This document shows, in pieces, positions 19,801-27,673 of a stretch of 64,000 bases of DNA. A program made the translations under genes and the position numbers. This DNA comes from Anabaena cylindrica PCC 7122 (lineage in GTDB: Bacteria; Cyanobacteriota; Cyanobacteriia; Cyanobacteriales; Nostocaceae): positions 2,608,001 through 2,672,000 of the forward strand of contig NC_019771.1 in the NCBI RefSeq assembly GCF_000317695.1, given 5' to 3'. Position 1 is the stretch's first letter, and each line of letters begins with the position of its first letter. The notes under the pieces were generated by a model, which had not been told where the DNA came from, ran no database searches, and was given only the letters and a program-made list of their open reading frames with translations.

Positions 19801-22498
19801 TTTGTTGTAACTCCAAACTTAACCGTTCATTTTCTAATGGTTTTCCTGTCGCGTCAGTAACGATAAATTCTACCGGAAAAGCCTTACCAGCGTCAGCCAC
19901 GAAATTACTTTTTAAACCAATCAGTCTGTTACTAGGTAAAGCTGTAAAAGTTTGGGAATTAGCAACTGATAAATTAGAAACATCAGCAATTTGAACATCT
20001 ACCCGGTAAGTCGTTGGGTAAGGTAAATCTTTCTCCACAGTTATCGTTTGACTACTTTTACCATTAGCATCTAACTGAGTATTAGTTTGTAAAACATCAC
20101 TGGAGAGAGTCGGACTTTCTTCTGGCCAAAACCACTGTCTCCCAAAACTAAATTCCTCCCAACTTTGGGGAATAAAATTAGTCTGCTGACGAGTAATAAA
20201 ATATTTTGCTTCTCCCCCTTCTACAGGTGAACCAAACAAATAATTACTGGCTACCTTCGCTTCTATTTTTTCATTAATAAGGGCAAATTTTTTATTTAGC
20301 TGCAAATCAACTTTGAAATTAGGTGGTTTAAACTCCGCTACTTGAAATTCACCAGATATTTCTCGTCCATTTTTCCCCTTAGCTTCGATTTTATAATAAC
20401 CTAGAGGTTTATTTTTTTCGAGAGGTAACTCTAGAGAAAACGTACCAAATTTATTTGTATTTTGTGTACCTAAATCTGATTTTTGTCCATTGGGACTTAC
20501 CAAAGTTAATTTGTACTCAGCATTTTTATCTTGCTGAATTTTGCCTGTTTCTAAATAATCTGCAAAAGCAGTAAATGCAGCTTTTTCTCCAGGTTGATAT
20601 AACTGTCTATCCGAAAAAATTACCCCTCGTGATGTCGGTTTACCATTTTCCCAACCAGCATCAATACCATAGCCATAACTACCACTATACTCCTGAGTTC
20701 TTGAAAAAGCCCAATCTTTATTTTCACGGGCAATTACTAATAATTTCGGTAATTTTTCCTCCTGAGAATAACAATTTTTTAATTCATCATTATCAACTTT
20801 AAAAGTTCCCTTATCATCAGTTTCACCTGTTGCACAAGGTACAGGTTGAGAACTAGATTTTTCATATAATTTTGATTGATAAATTTCAATATTTGCAGCT
20901 TTAACTGGTGAACCATTACTAAGATAATGAACCCGAATTAAACCCGACTCTGGAAACCATTGAGAAAATACACCTAAATTAGTTAATTGCACCATTCCAT
21001 AAGTCGTTGCTTCTCTCCATAATTGCTTATTATTTTCTTGATATTTATTAGTTCGTGCTTGCACTCCATAAGCTAACATTCCCTGATTATCACCTAATCT
21101 TGCTTTCAGGGGAACAGTTACATTAACCGATTGATTTTTTCTACCTGAAACCTTGAAGCTTTCCCATTTTTCAGGTTTGGGTAATAAATCATTGGCATTA
21201 TTCGTATAAACTAAATCTGTTGGTTTAATTACACGATAATTTGCTTGATATTTCGATTCTGGAAGATTTACGGTATTAATATTTAACTGTAAATCTTTAT
21301 CTTTAGGGAAAATATGTAAATCGGAGGGAACCCAAATATCTCCAGCTAAATCACCAGAATCATATTTAATAGAAACAGGTTTACCTAAAGTTTGCCCAAA
21401 TTTATCTTTGACATTTTTATTAATAGTAATTGTATAATTAGTATTTGGTTCTAAAGCATAAGGATTAACACTAACAATTCTATCTTCATCATAGATTTGC
21501 AAAACTCTATCAATGTCTTTAGGTGCTGGATTGATTTTGATATTCTCTTTTGCAGAATCTCCTAATAAAACATTATTAAATTCTAGCTGAGGACTACCTT
21601 TAACAAATCTACCATAGGTTCCTCCTGAGTCCGGTAGTCCGTAAGGTTTAATTCCCTGAAATGCTAATTGTGAATAAGTCGCTAACTTACTGACAAACTC
21701 TTTATCACTGGGAATATTTCCATAAGCTGGAAGAATACCAAGAGAAAATGTTAAAAGGTAAGATGTGGCTTTTTCTAAATTTCCCTGGGGAGTAATATCA
21801 TAAACCCAATTTTTAGCTGAAGGGTCAAATTTTTCTAAAGGATCTAAATTTTCTGGTTTTTCTGCTTTAGCTAATTCTACCTTTAACCCTATCCCTTGAG
21901 TTTTACCGTTAGGAATTAATTGTAAATGCTTTTGAACAGAATCTAAATCTAGTTCTAGATTTGATGTAAATTGTAATTTAGGTTTTAACTCAATTGGTTC
22001 AATTTCTGCTTTTTCAATGGGGTTAACACCTGGTAAATTGGTGAGTTTAATTGATTCAGTATTGAAAGTCCAGGCTAAATCTTGATTTAAACGATGATTT
22101 TTTAAATCTGCTAAACCTGCTTTGAGAGTAACTTTTACTCTTATAGCCTTGGGTAATGCTTTATCAGCTTGAAACCCTACCATGCGCGGTGTTAAAAAGC
22201 GAAACTTCCCCGGTAAAGGAGGCCAAATGGCAAATTTAGTTAATAAATTTTCTTGTTCTGGACTATCAAGACTCTCAACGGGAATTAAAGCATCTTTGAA
22301 ACGAATACGGATTTGACTAAGAGTATTTGCATCTCCTAAAGGACTAATTTGTTCTATCCAATCGGGTAATTTTGGCGGTGTAAGTGACGCAACCGTTGGT
22401 AGTTTCTCCTGACCTGGTGTGATACCCACAAAATTACAGCCAGCTATACCTAATATAAAGGTAATGATAAATAAAAACTGTAGTAAATTTCTGATCAT
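16802..22498 (-). CDS. bacterial alpha-2-macroglobulin family lipoprotein
   Basis: About 1898 residues. It begins with a lipoprotein signal peptide (hydrophobic helix, then LGIAGC with the lipidated Cys near residue 21). Numerous macroglobulin (MG) beta-sandwich domains follow, the bait-region/A2M segment (near 1190-1260: RVMVVATDGNLRFG), a helical thioester-domain-like region (about 1400-1700) and a C-terminal receptor-like domain (PLPAGFEAVDE). The CxEQ thioester motif of E. coli YfhM is replaced by ordinary residues (LPFAEPAASQ), so it probably traps proteases without covalent linkage. The family guards the periplasm against foreign peptidases. The neighbour on the opposite strand is PBP1C, the classic partner. 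ATG 22498 gives the signal peptide; the open frame continues to 22561 through a palindromic repeat. Confidence 0.88.
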   Translation of the reverse strand: MIRNLLQFLFIITFILGIAGCNFVGITPGQEKLPTVASLTPPKLPDWIEQISPLGDANTLSQIRIRFKDALIPVESLDSPEQENLLTKFAIWPPLPGKFRFLTPRMVGFQADKALPKAIRVKVTLKAGLADLKNHRLNQDLAWTFNTESIKLTNLPGVNPIEKAEIEPIELKPKLQFTSNLELDLDSVQKHLQLIPNGKTQGIGLKVELAKAEKPENLDPLEKFDPSAKNWVYDITPQGNLEKATSYLLTFSLGILPAYGNIPSDKEFVSKLATYSQLAFQGIKPYGLPDSGGTYGRFVKGSPQLEFNNVLLGDSAKENIKINPAPKDIDRVLQIYDEDRIVSVNPYALEPNTNYTITINKNVKDKFGQTLGKPVSIKYDSGDLAGDIWVPSDLHIFPKDKDLQLNINTVNLPESKYQANYRVIKPTDLVYTNNANDLLPKPEKWESFKVSGRKNQSVNVTVPLKARLGDNQGMLAYGVQARTNKYQENNKQLWREATTYGMVQLTNLGVFSQWFPESGLIRVHYLSNGSPVKAANIEIYQSKLYEKSSSQPVPCATGETDDKGTFKVDNDELKNCYSQEEKLPKLLVIARENKDWAFSRTQEYSGSYGYGIDAGWENGKPTSRGVIFSDRQLYQPGEKAAFTAFADYLETGKIQQDKNAEYKLTLVSPNGQKSDLGTQNTNKFGTFSLELPLEKNKPLGYYKIEAKGKNGREISGEFQVAEFKPPNFKVDLQLNKKFALINEKIEAKVASNYLFGSPVEGGEAKYFITRQQTNFIPQSWEEFSFGRQWFWPEESPTLSSDVLQTNTQLDANGKSSQTITVEKDLPYPTTYRVDVQIADVSNLSVANSQTFTALPSNRLIGLKSNFVADAGKAFPVEFIVTDATGKPLENERLSLELQQIKYSSVTQVVEGSRTPKNQVEYKTVSKTEIKSANIPQAVNLQPTESGSYRIRANFSDSRDEITATDLQIWVTGVNPVFWGEREKDKLEVKLNKQEFKVGETATALIQSPYPEGELYFAVIKDKPLYQQVTKIKGSAPQIQFTITPEMLPNAAVEAVLVRQGKPLNQVEPENLENLAKIGFAPFKVNLEDKYLKVAVKPNQTSLEPGNEETLELELKDHQGNATQGQFTVMVVNEAVLQLSAYRPPNLVDTVYAEQPISTRFSDNRPDVVLQNQTLDKPKGWGYGGGLSSALANTRIRQDFQALAYYNGSVITDVNGTAKITFKLPDDLTTWRVMVVATDGNLRFGNGEATLITTKPLITNAILPQFARSGDRIFGGLSVTNTTGNTGNISINGELGGSLQFAENNPKTKTLQTPVESATQAYRFPMVAGSVGDGNVTFRTQLNNLTDAFSVPLEIKPLEITEQVVETGVSEKQVKIPLNIDKNTLSETGGLDIQLASTLIPEIKAPAKQVLGDNDLPFAEPAASQLLIAANLQTLTQQYNQIFAEFNPQKQANLAIEQLQKLQIADGGFAAFPGQEKSDPWVSAYAAESLTKANQAYPGLVDSKIISQLKTYLQKVLVNPGQYEFCKQKLCKSQLQLNSLIALSQLGDKRNSFLSDIYQQRDAFDVVTQIKLARYLFQFPEWEDEAQIIRVQLQKNIYETGRSAVVNLPPSWSWMNSQTTTQAQALRLFIDQKANVEIIDKLFQSLLNLRREGTWQTTYNNAQALTALVEYSQLQSTPPNFVTTVKLAGKKLGETRFNGYQNPSLQVNLAMDTLPRGRHDLLLQKSGKGKLHYLVAYSYRLQGNQPGRFNGLRVTREISKVNEEKVIQKTGMYAIDKPLTLKPGEVFDIGLEIITDHPVDHLVIKDPLPAGFEAVDESFQTATPALQAKADNWQLEYKTIYKDRIISYADHLEAGVYSLHYLVRSVTPGTFIWPGAEAQLQYAPEEFGRSADSILMLME

Positions 22499-22529
22499 AT
22501 TTTTGAAAAACTTGAAAAACTTTAAATTT

Positions 22530-22620
22530 GTAGGTTGGGTTGACGTAAGGAAACCCAACATTTTGGAAATAGTTGTAAATAAATTTTGTTGGGTTGCGCT
22601 ATCGCTTAACCCAACCTACG
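22530..22620. repeat. paired GTAGGTTGGGTT palindromic repeats
   Basis: Two hairpin units in inverted orientation: TAGGTTGGGTTGACG...AAACCCAACA and TGTTGGGTTGCGC...AACCCAACCTACG. Both belong to the widespread cyanobacterial TTGGGTT/AACCCAA repeat. They lie just upstream of the alpha-2-macroglobulin start, in the intergenic region shared with PBP1C. Confidence 0.65.
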
Positions 22621-22775
22621 ATTTCCTTAATACTAAGCATATTGAAATATAAATGGTGGACAATGCCCGCGCTACTTATATAGATAACTAGTCCAGTGTT
22701 ATTAGTTCCCAAAATTAATACAATTCTTAACGATTAAGAAATATTGATTTTTTTGCGAAATCTCTTTTACATAAC

Positions 22776-25274
22776 TTGAAACCTCAAATTATGAAATTCA
22801 AAACTCGTATCCTCAAAACTCTCACTCTCTGCGTCTCTGCGTCTCTGCGTGAGACAAAATCCTATTTTCGTGATCTCAATAGATATAAATTAAAGCTAAA
22901 GCGTAAATATAAAACTGTTAAAATCATTTTAGCTGTAATACTAATGTGTTTGGTAGTACGTTTACTACCTTATTTTGCGCCAATTCATAGTATAGATATT
23001 GCCCAAAAGCAATTAGCTATGCAGTTTACAGATCGTAATGGTTTACCCTTAGGAACATTACTCACTCATGATCAAGAACATACAGCAGTTATACCATTAA
23101 CTCATGTTTCACCCCAATTTATCAATGCCATTTTAGCTGCTGAAGATGGTAGCTTTTATCAACATGGGGCGTTGGATATGAAAGCAATTATCCGCGCTAT
23201 CAAGGAAGCTGTTCAAGCGAAAAAAATTGTTTCCGGTGCTTCCACAATTACCATGCAATTAGCGCGAATGTTGGATAATTCTCCCCGAACTTTATCAAGT
23301 AAATTATCTGAAATTTGGCTATCTTGGCGGTTAGTTGCAGGAATGAATAAAGATGAAATTCTTTCTGCTTATATTAATCGTCTACCTATGGGGGGAAATA
23401 TTTATGGTGTGGAAGCAGCAGCACGGACTTATTTTTCTATTTCTGCAAGTGATTTAAATTTAGCCCAAGCTTCTCTTTTAGCGGCAATTCCTAATAATCC
23501 TACTTATTTTAATCCTTATGAACATTGGGAACGTTTAAAGAAAAGGCAGAAATATGTTTTAAATCAAATGGTGCAGAATAAATATATTACTGAAGAGGTA
23601 GCTGAACGCATATATACGGAAAAGGTTGTTTTTCAATCTCGTGAACAGGGAATTATTGCAGCACCGCATTTTTTGTTTTGGTTAGCAACGGAAATAACCC
23701 CACCCCTAACCCCTCCCCGCAAGCGAGGAGGGGGACTGGAAAAGGAAATGGAATTATTTTCTCGCAAGCGAGGAGGGGGACTGGAGGGAGAGAGACTGGA
23801 ATCTTCTCCTATTCAAACTACGATAAATCGTCCTTTGCAGCAGTTTGTGGAAGCACAGGTACAACAGGTTATTGATTCCCTTGCTGCTAATAATGTCCAT
23901 GATGCAGCTGCGTTGATAATTGACAACTACTCTGGGGAGGTTTTAGCTTACGTCGGTTCGCCTGATTATTTTAATGATGTGAAATTAGGACGAAATGATG
24001 GAGTACAAGCGTTGCGTCAACCTGGTTCAACTCTCAAACCGTTTGTGTATGAATTAGCTTTGGAAAAAGGTGTCATTAAACCTAATTCTATTTTGGCAGA
24101 TGTGCCTTCTCATTACGCAATTCCGGGGGCGAAATTATATAGCCCTACAGATTATACTAACAGTTTTCTTGGCCCGGTGCGGGTACGTGTTGCTTTAGCA
24201 AATTCTTTAAATGTACCTGCGGTAAAGGTGTTGGAAAAGGTTGGTGTGGAAACTTTCTTAAATCGGTTGCATGAGTTGGGGTTTGCACATCTAAATCAAA
24301 GTGCTGAATATTACGGTTTGGGTTTGACTTTGGGCAGTGCAGAAGTGAGTTTGTGGGAACTCGCTAGGGCTTATGTGACTATGGCCAGAATGGGCAAAAG
24401 TACGCCTTTAGTGACTATTTTAAATAATTTCCCAGTCCCCAGTCCCCAGTCCCCAGTCCTCAATTCCGCAAATTGGCAGTTAATTATTGATATGTTGAGC
24501 GATCGCTATGCTCGTGCTACAGCTTTTGGTGTAGACTCGGTGTTAAATTTGCCTTTCCCTGCGGCTGTGAAAACTGGCACTTCATCAAATTATCGTGATA
24601 CCTGGACAGTTGGCTTTACCACTGATTATACTGTTGCTACTTGGGTAGGTAATTTCAACGGCGAACCGATGCGTCAAGTTTCAGGTGTGACAGGTGCTGC
24701 ACCTTTGTGGAACAGAATTATGTTACATCTGCACCAATATCAAACACCGACAGATTTTCCACCTCCAGATGGGTTAATCCAATTGCCTGTTTGTGCTAAT
24801 TCTGGGTTAAAACCTAAACCTGACTGTACTTCGATAGTACAGGAATATTTCTCGCCAGCAGATAAAATTGCCTACGAAAATCCTGCTGATTTCCATTTAT
24901 CACCTGAGTATGATGAATGGTTAGCAAGACAACCACAATCAAATTATCATGCTGATAAGTTTAGGATTTTATCTCCTCATAATGGGGATTTGTTTGTGGT
25001 TTATCCTGATGAGAAAGGTCAGCAAAAACTAGAATTTAAACTGGTTAATAAATCTAATCTGCCTATAGAGTGGTGGCTAAATGGTAGGCAGTTATCTACA
25101 CAATCAACTAATGCGTTATTTTGGCATTTACAACCCGGCAATTGGACTCTAGAAGCCAGAAGTGGGGAGATGAGTGATAGGATAAATTTTCAAGTTGAGT
25201 TGGCAAATACAAAACCCAATCGTCAAGGTTTTTCTGTAATCAATCCTACAGTTTTTCCACATTCTAGAGATTGA
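22776..25274 (+). CDS. pbpC: penicillin-binding protein 1C (bifunctional transglycosylase/transpeptidase)
   Basis: 832 residues. A membrane anchor lies near residues 50-68 (IILAVILMCLVV). The GT51 glycosyltransferase follows: EDGSFYQHG (E123), GASTITMQLAR and PMGGNIYGVEAAARTYF. The transpeptidase has all three penicillin-binding motifs: STLK with the nucleophile S418, SLN at 477-479 and KTG at 599-601. The C-terminal part (about 725-815) fits the PBP1C-specific domain. It joins peptidoglycan strands in the periplasm. Divergent from alpha-2-macroglobulin, as in the known functional pair. Oddities: in-frame palindromic repeats encode about 30 Arg/Gly/Pro-rich residues near 307-340 between the two catalytic domains, and an STRR encodes a Pro/Ser-rich loop near 552-561. 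The extreme N-terminus includes another low-complexity stretch (CTCTGCGT repeats). Confidence 0.9.
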   Translation: MKPQIMKFKTRILKTLTLCVSASLRETKSYFRDLNRYKLKLKRKYKTVKIILAVILMCLVVRLLPYFAPIHSIDIAQKQLAMQFTDRNGLPLGTLLTHDQEHTAVIPLTHVSPQFINAILAAEDGSFYQHGALDMKAIIRAIKEAVQAKKIVSGASTITMQLARMLDNSPRTLSSKLSEIWLSWRLVAGMNKDEILSAYINRLPMGGNIYGVEAAARTYFSISASDLNLAQASLLAAIPNNPTYFNPYEHWERLKKRQKYVLNQMVQNKYITEEVAERIYTEKVVFQSREQGIIAAPHFLFWLATEITPPLTPPRKRGGGLEKEMELFSRKRGGGLEGERLESSPIQTTINRPLQQFVEAQVQQVIDSLAANNVHDAAALIIDNYSGEVLAYVGSPDYFNDVKLGRNDGVQALRQPGSTLKPFVYELALEKGVIKPNSILADVPSHYAIPGAKLYSPTDYTNSFLGPVRVRVALANSLNVPAVKVLEKVGVETFLNRLHELGFAHLNQSAEYYGLGLTLGSAEVSLWELARAYVTMARMGKSTPLVTILNNFPVPSPQSPVLNSANWQLIIDMLSDRYARATAFGVDSVLNLPFPAAVKTGTSSNYRDTWTVGFTTDYTVATWVGNFNGEPMRQVSGVTGAAPLWNRIMLHLHQYQTPTDFPPPDGLIQLPVCANSGLKPKPDCTSIVQEYFSPADKIAYENPADFHLSPEYDEWLARQPQSNYHADKFRILSPHNGDLFVVYPDEKGQQKLEFKLVNKSNLPIEWWLNGRQLSTQSTNALFWHLQPGNWTLEARSGEMSDRINFQVELANTKPNRQGFSVINPTVFPHSRD
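23696..23785 (+). repeat. palindromic repeats inserted in frame in the PBP1C gene
   Basis: One full unit (23696-23740) with CCCGCAAGCGAGGAGG core and a second partial unit (23760-23785) with the same TCGCAAGCGAGGAGGGGGACTGGA text. The first unit is the near-exact reverse complement of the intergenic repeat at 11727-11767. Both are read through, giving two copies of RKRGGGLE in the protein. Confidence 0.75.
24430..24459 (+). repeat. heptamer STRR inside the PBP1C gene
   Basis: About four tandem copies of CCCAGTC, read in frame as a Pro/Ser/Val/Gln stretch (PVPSPQSPV) in the transpeptidase domain between the SxN and KTG motifs. Confidence 0.75.
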
Positions 25275-25371
25275 TTAATTTTTCATCAAAAACACAATGT
25301 TTTTCCGGAAATTGTTTGTGAAAATTGATCTAATAAATTAGAACTGAAGTTTTTATCAACTGTATCTAGCT

Positions 25372-25524
25372 ATGACTAACACACAAGAGAATAAATCTGC
25401 CAAAAAGACAAAACAGTCTTTTCCTGCTGTTGATATTGGCACTCCTAAAGTGCCAGTTCGCAAAAGCAATGCGGTGAAAAAGCAAAATCGTGAATTACTC
25501 AGCGACTGGGAACACGCGAGTTAA
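25372..25524 (+). CDS. small basic hypothetical protein (50 aa)
   Basis: 50 residues, ATG to TAA, with Lys/Arg-rich composition (start MTNTQENKSAKK, end LLSDWEHAS). No signal peptide or membrane segment, and no recognised domain. Codon use looks ordinary for the neighbourhood. It lies about 100 bp downstream of PBP1C on the same strand and is followed by an STRR. The combination of a basic head, a VDIGTPKVPVRKSN middle and a conserved-looking acidic end suggests a real small gene. The product's role is unknown. Confidence 0.5.
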   Translation: MTNTQENKSAKKTKQSFPAVDIGTPKVPVRKSNAVKKQNRELLSDWEHAS

Positions 25525-25534
25525 TTCTCAAAAT

Positions 25535-25575
25535 ACAGGTAATAGGTGACAGTTGACAGGTGACAGGTGACAGGG
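25535..25575. repeat. STRR tract (AGGTGAC units)
   Basis: Degenerate tandem 7-nt units ACAGGTA, ATAGGTG, ACAGTTG, ACAGGTG, ACAGGTG, ACAGGG in the gap after the small basic gene. Confidence 0.65.
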
Positions 25576-25684
25576 AAGAGTAAAATTTAAGTGGTTAACT
25601 TAACAGAAGACAGTACAGGCAGAGAAAGCGTTAAATTGAGGTAAAAGTCAAGACTGTACAATAGTGCTTTAGCTTAAGTCAAAC

Positions 25685-26605
25685 ATGAAAGTAGCAATTA
25701 CTGGTGCAACAGGATTTGTCGGTAGTCGTTTAGTAGAACGACTGCATAATGAAGGTCATAGAATACTAGTGTTAAGTCGGAATACTAACTCTGCCCACAA
25801 AGTTTTTCCTTCTCAGGCTTTCCCAAATCTCGAAATTATGGGCTATACACCAGGTGTATCTGGTGCTTGGCAAGATGCTATTGCTGGTTGTGATGGTGTG
25901 GTTAATCTGGCAGGAGAACCCATTGCTGAGGAACGTTGGACACCACAACGTAAGCAGGAAATCCTCAACAGCCGCAAACTGGGTACACAAAAAATTGTTG
26001 AAGCTATAGCTAAGGCTAACCCCAAACCAAGTGTGTTAGTGAATGCTTCGGCTATTGGCTACTATGGCACTAGTGAAACCACTACTTTTGACGAAAACAG
26101 CCCTTCAGGTCAAGATTTTCTAGCACAAGTCTGCCAAGAGTGGGAAGCAGAAGCACAAAAGGTAACAGATACTGATGTGCGCTTGGTAATTTTGCGTTTT
26201 GGTATTGTTTTAGGTCATGGTGGTGCTTTGGGGAAAATGATTACTCCCTTCAAACTCTTTGCAGGTGGCCCTATTGGTAGTGGTCGGCAGTGGTTTTCAT
26301 GGATTCACATAGACGATATAGTTAACTTAATTCTGCAAGCTTTAACTAAGCCAAATATAGATGGTGTATATAATGCAACCGCTCCCAATCCTGTGCGGAT
26401 GACAGATTTAAGTGCAACTATGGGACAGGTGATGAATCGTCCCTCATGGTTGCCTGTTCCTTCTTTTGCTTTAGAAGCGATGTTGGGAGATGGGGCAATT
26501 GTGGTTTTAGAGGGTCAAAAAGTCTTGCCTAGACGCACTCAAGCAGCCGGTTTTGAGTATCAATATCAAGATTTGCCATCAGCATTAACGCAAATCCTTA
26601 AATAA
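25685..26605 (+). CDS. TIGR01777-type NAD(P)-dependent epimerase/dehydratase (SDR39U family)
   Basis: 306 residues, extended short-chain dehydrogenase fold. The N-terminal Rossmann motif TGATGFVGSRLVERL (residues 6-20) binds NAD(P). GVVNLAGEPIAEERW and NASAIGYYG are characteristic of the TIGR01777/YfcH group, and FSWIHIDDIV, with YNATAPNPV before the C-terminal DUF1731-like region, completes the pattern. The substrate of the family is not established. The stop TAA lies in a short heptamer repeat (TAATTCG). Monocistronic. Confidence 0.88.
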   Translation: MKVAITGATGFVGSRLVERLHNEGHRILVLSRNTNSAHKVFPSQAFPNLEIMGYTPGVSGAWQDAIAGCDGVVNLAGEPIAEERWTPQRKQEILNSRKLGTQKIVEAIAKANPKPSVLVNASAIGYYGTSETTTFDENSPSGQDFLAQVCQEWEAEAQKVTDTDVRLVILRFGIVLGHGGALGKMITPFKLFAGGPIGSGRQWFSWIHIDDIVNLILQALTKPNIDGVYNATAPNPVRMTDLSATMGQVMNRPSWLPVPSFALEAMLGDGAIVVLEGQKVLPRRTQAAGFEYQYQDLPSALTQILK

Positions 26606-26636
26606 TTCGTAATTCAATTTTGGATTTTGAATTTTA

Positions 26637-26754
26637 GATTGGTAATGGGTAATTGGTGATTGGTGATTGGTGATTGGTGATTGGTGATTGGTAATTAAAT
26701 CATATTCCCTATTCCCTATTCCCTATTCCCTATTCCCTATTCCCTATTCCCTGC
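26637..26754. repeat. two long STRR tracts (GGTGATT and ATTCCCT units)
   Basis: Five to six tandem units of GGTGATT (about 26651-26693), followed directly by seven units of ATTCCCT (26703-26752). Classic short tandemly repeated repetitive sequence of heterocystous cyanobacteria. It ends two bases before the stop of the minus-strand gene at 26754. Confidence 0.85.
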
Positions 26755-27002
26755 TATGACTCATTTTTCATGAATTTCTTAGAAACCCAACTGGTAATTC
26801 CGCTGAGAATTGCACCACCCATAAGGATGCCAATAGCGGGGTTAAATAGTGGTATCCACAGTTTATGCCATAAATCTAAACCGAGGTTGATTCCAGATGC
26901 ATTACCAACAACTGCCACAGCAAACCAGATAAAACCTAAAATCACCAGGAATACATCTGCAACTAAAACTAAGTTGAGCCAATTTAAGAGTTTGTCTTTC
27001 AT
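26754..27002 (-). CDS. small two-helix membrane protein
   Basis: 82 residues with two hydrophobic segments (about 10-32: LVLVADVFLVILGFIWFAVA; and 54-70: GILMGGAILSGITSWV) and a charged C-terminus (KKFMKNES). No domain recognised. Both flanks are STRR tracts. Probably an inner-membrane or thylakoid-membrane protein; function unknown. Confidence 0.55.
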   Translation of the reverse strand: MKDKLLNWLNLVLVADVFLVILGFIWFAVAVVGNASGINLGLDLWHKLWIPLFNPAIGILMGGAILSGITSWVSKKFMKNES

Positions 27003-27050
27003 TTTCTATAAGCTTCGAGAATTAATTATTATAATTCGCAATTCCTATTT

Positions 27051-27091
27051 AATTACGAATTACGAATTACGAATTACGAATTACGAATTAT
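27051..27091. repeat. STRR tract (AATTACG units) overlapping the stop of the 139-aa gene
   Basis: About five to six tandem copies of AATTACG. Read on the minus strand (CGTAATT), the first unit provides the TAA stop (27088-27090) of the adjacent TPR-like gene. Confidence 0.8.
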
Positions 27092-27507
27092 TCAAATAGC
27101 CATTTTTTGACTTTTACCAAACTCTGCCAATCTGGTTTTCTAGTTAAGCCATCTTCAATGCTATTTTTAACTTCCGTTTGCCATTCTTCATTGACAAAAA
27201 TCAACTGTTGTGCAAAGTCAATGTGTTCGCGCAGACCTTTTTGTCCTGTTTCCAGCATGGCTAAAGCGAGATTAATTCTGGCTTGTGGGTCTTGGGGATT
27301 TAATTTTACTGCTTTATTTGCAGCTTTGTAAGCTAAGTTGGCTTTGTTATCGAGTAGGTATAGCCAGGAAAGACAAATCCAAGCGGAACTAGCTTTGGGA
27401 GAGCGATCGCACACCTCTTTAAATACAGGGATGAGCGATTCTACCGATTCTCCTGCTTTATAACGTTCTAAACCTGTATCAAACAGTTCTTCAATTTTGA
27501 TAGTCAT
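27088..27507 (-). CDS. TPR-like hypothetical protein
   Basis: 139 residues, mainly helical, with a TPR-like pattern between residues 40 and 95 (AWICLSWLYLLDNKANLAYKAA then NPQDPQARINLALAMLETG). No signal peptide. Probably a cytoplasmic adaptor. Its start ATG (27505-27507) lies in the first unit of an STRR of TCATTGG (minus-strand CCAATGA), and its stop lies in an AATTACG STRR, so both ends of the gene are formed by repeats. Upstream repeat units provide additional ATGs in other frames, leaving no room for a normal Shine-Dalgarno. Partner unknown. Confidence 0.65.
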   Translation of the reverse strand: MTIKIEELFDTGLERYKAGESVESLIPVFKEVCDRSPKASSAWICLSWLYLLDNKANLAYKAANKAVKLNPQDPQARINLALAMLETGQKGLREHIDFAQQLIFVNEEWQTEVKNSIEDGLTRKPDWQSLVKVKKWLFE

Positions 27508-27568
27508 TGGTCATTGGTCATTGGTTATTGGTCATGGGGACAGGGAACAGGGAACAGGGAACAGGGAA
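27504..27568. repeat. STRR tracts (TCATTGG and GGGAACA units)
   Basis: About four TCATTGG units (27504-27534), then about four GGGAACA units. The first units overlap the start codon of the minus-strand 139-aa gene. Confidence 0.8.
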
Positions 27569-27673
27569 AAATTAATTCAAAATAGTGCCGAATGAAACCC
27601 ACTTGCACAACATTCAAAAGTTTCTACCTATTGCCTATTGCCTTTGTCCTCTAACACCTGACCATTGACTATA

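Noticed and set aside
23678..23875. 65-aa plus-strand frame inside PBP1C
   Set aside because: Out of frame with PBP1C and created by the repeat insertion.
26637..26754. possible CRISPR array
   Set aside because: Repeat units are 7 bases, directly abutting, with no spacers; this is an STRR.
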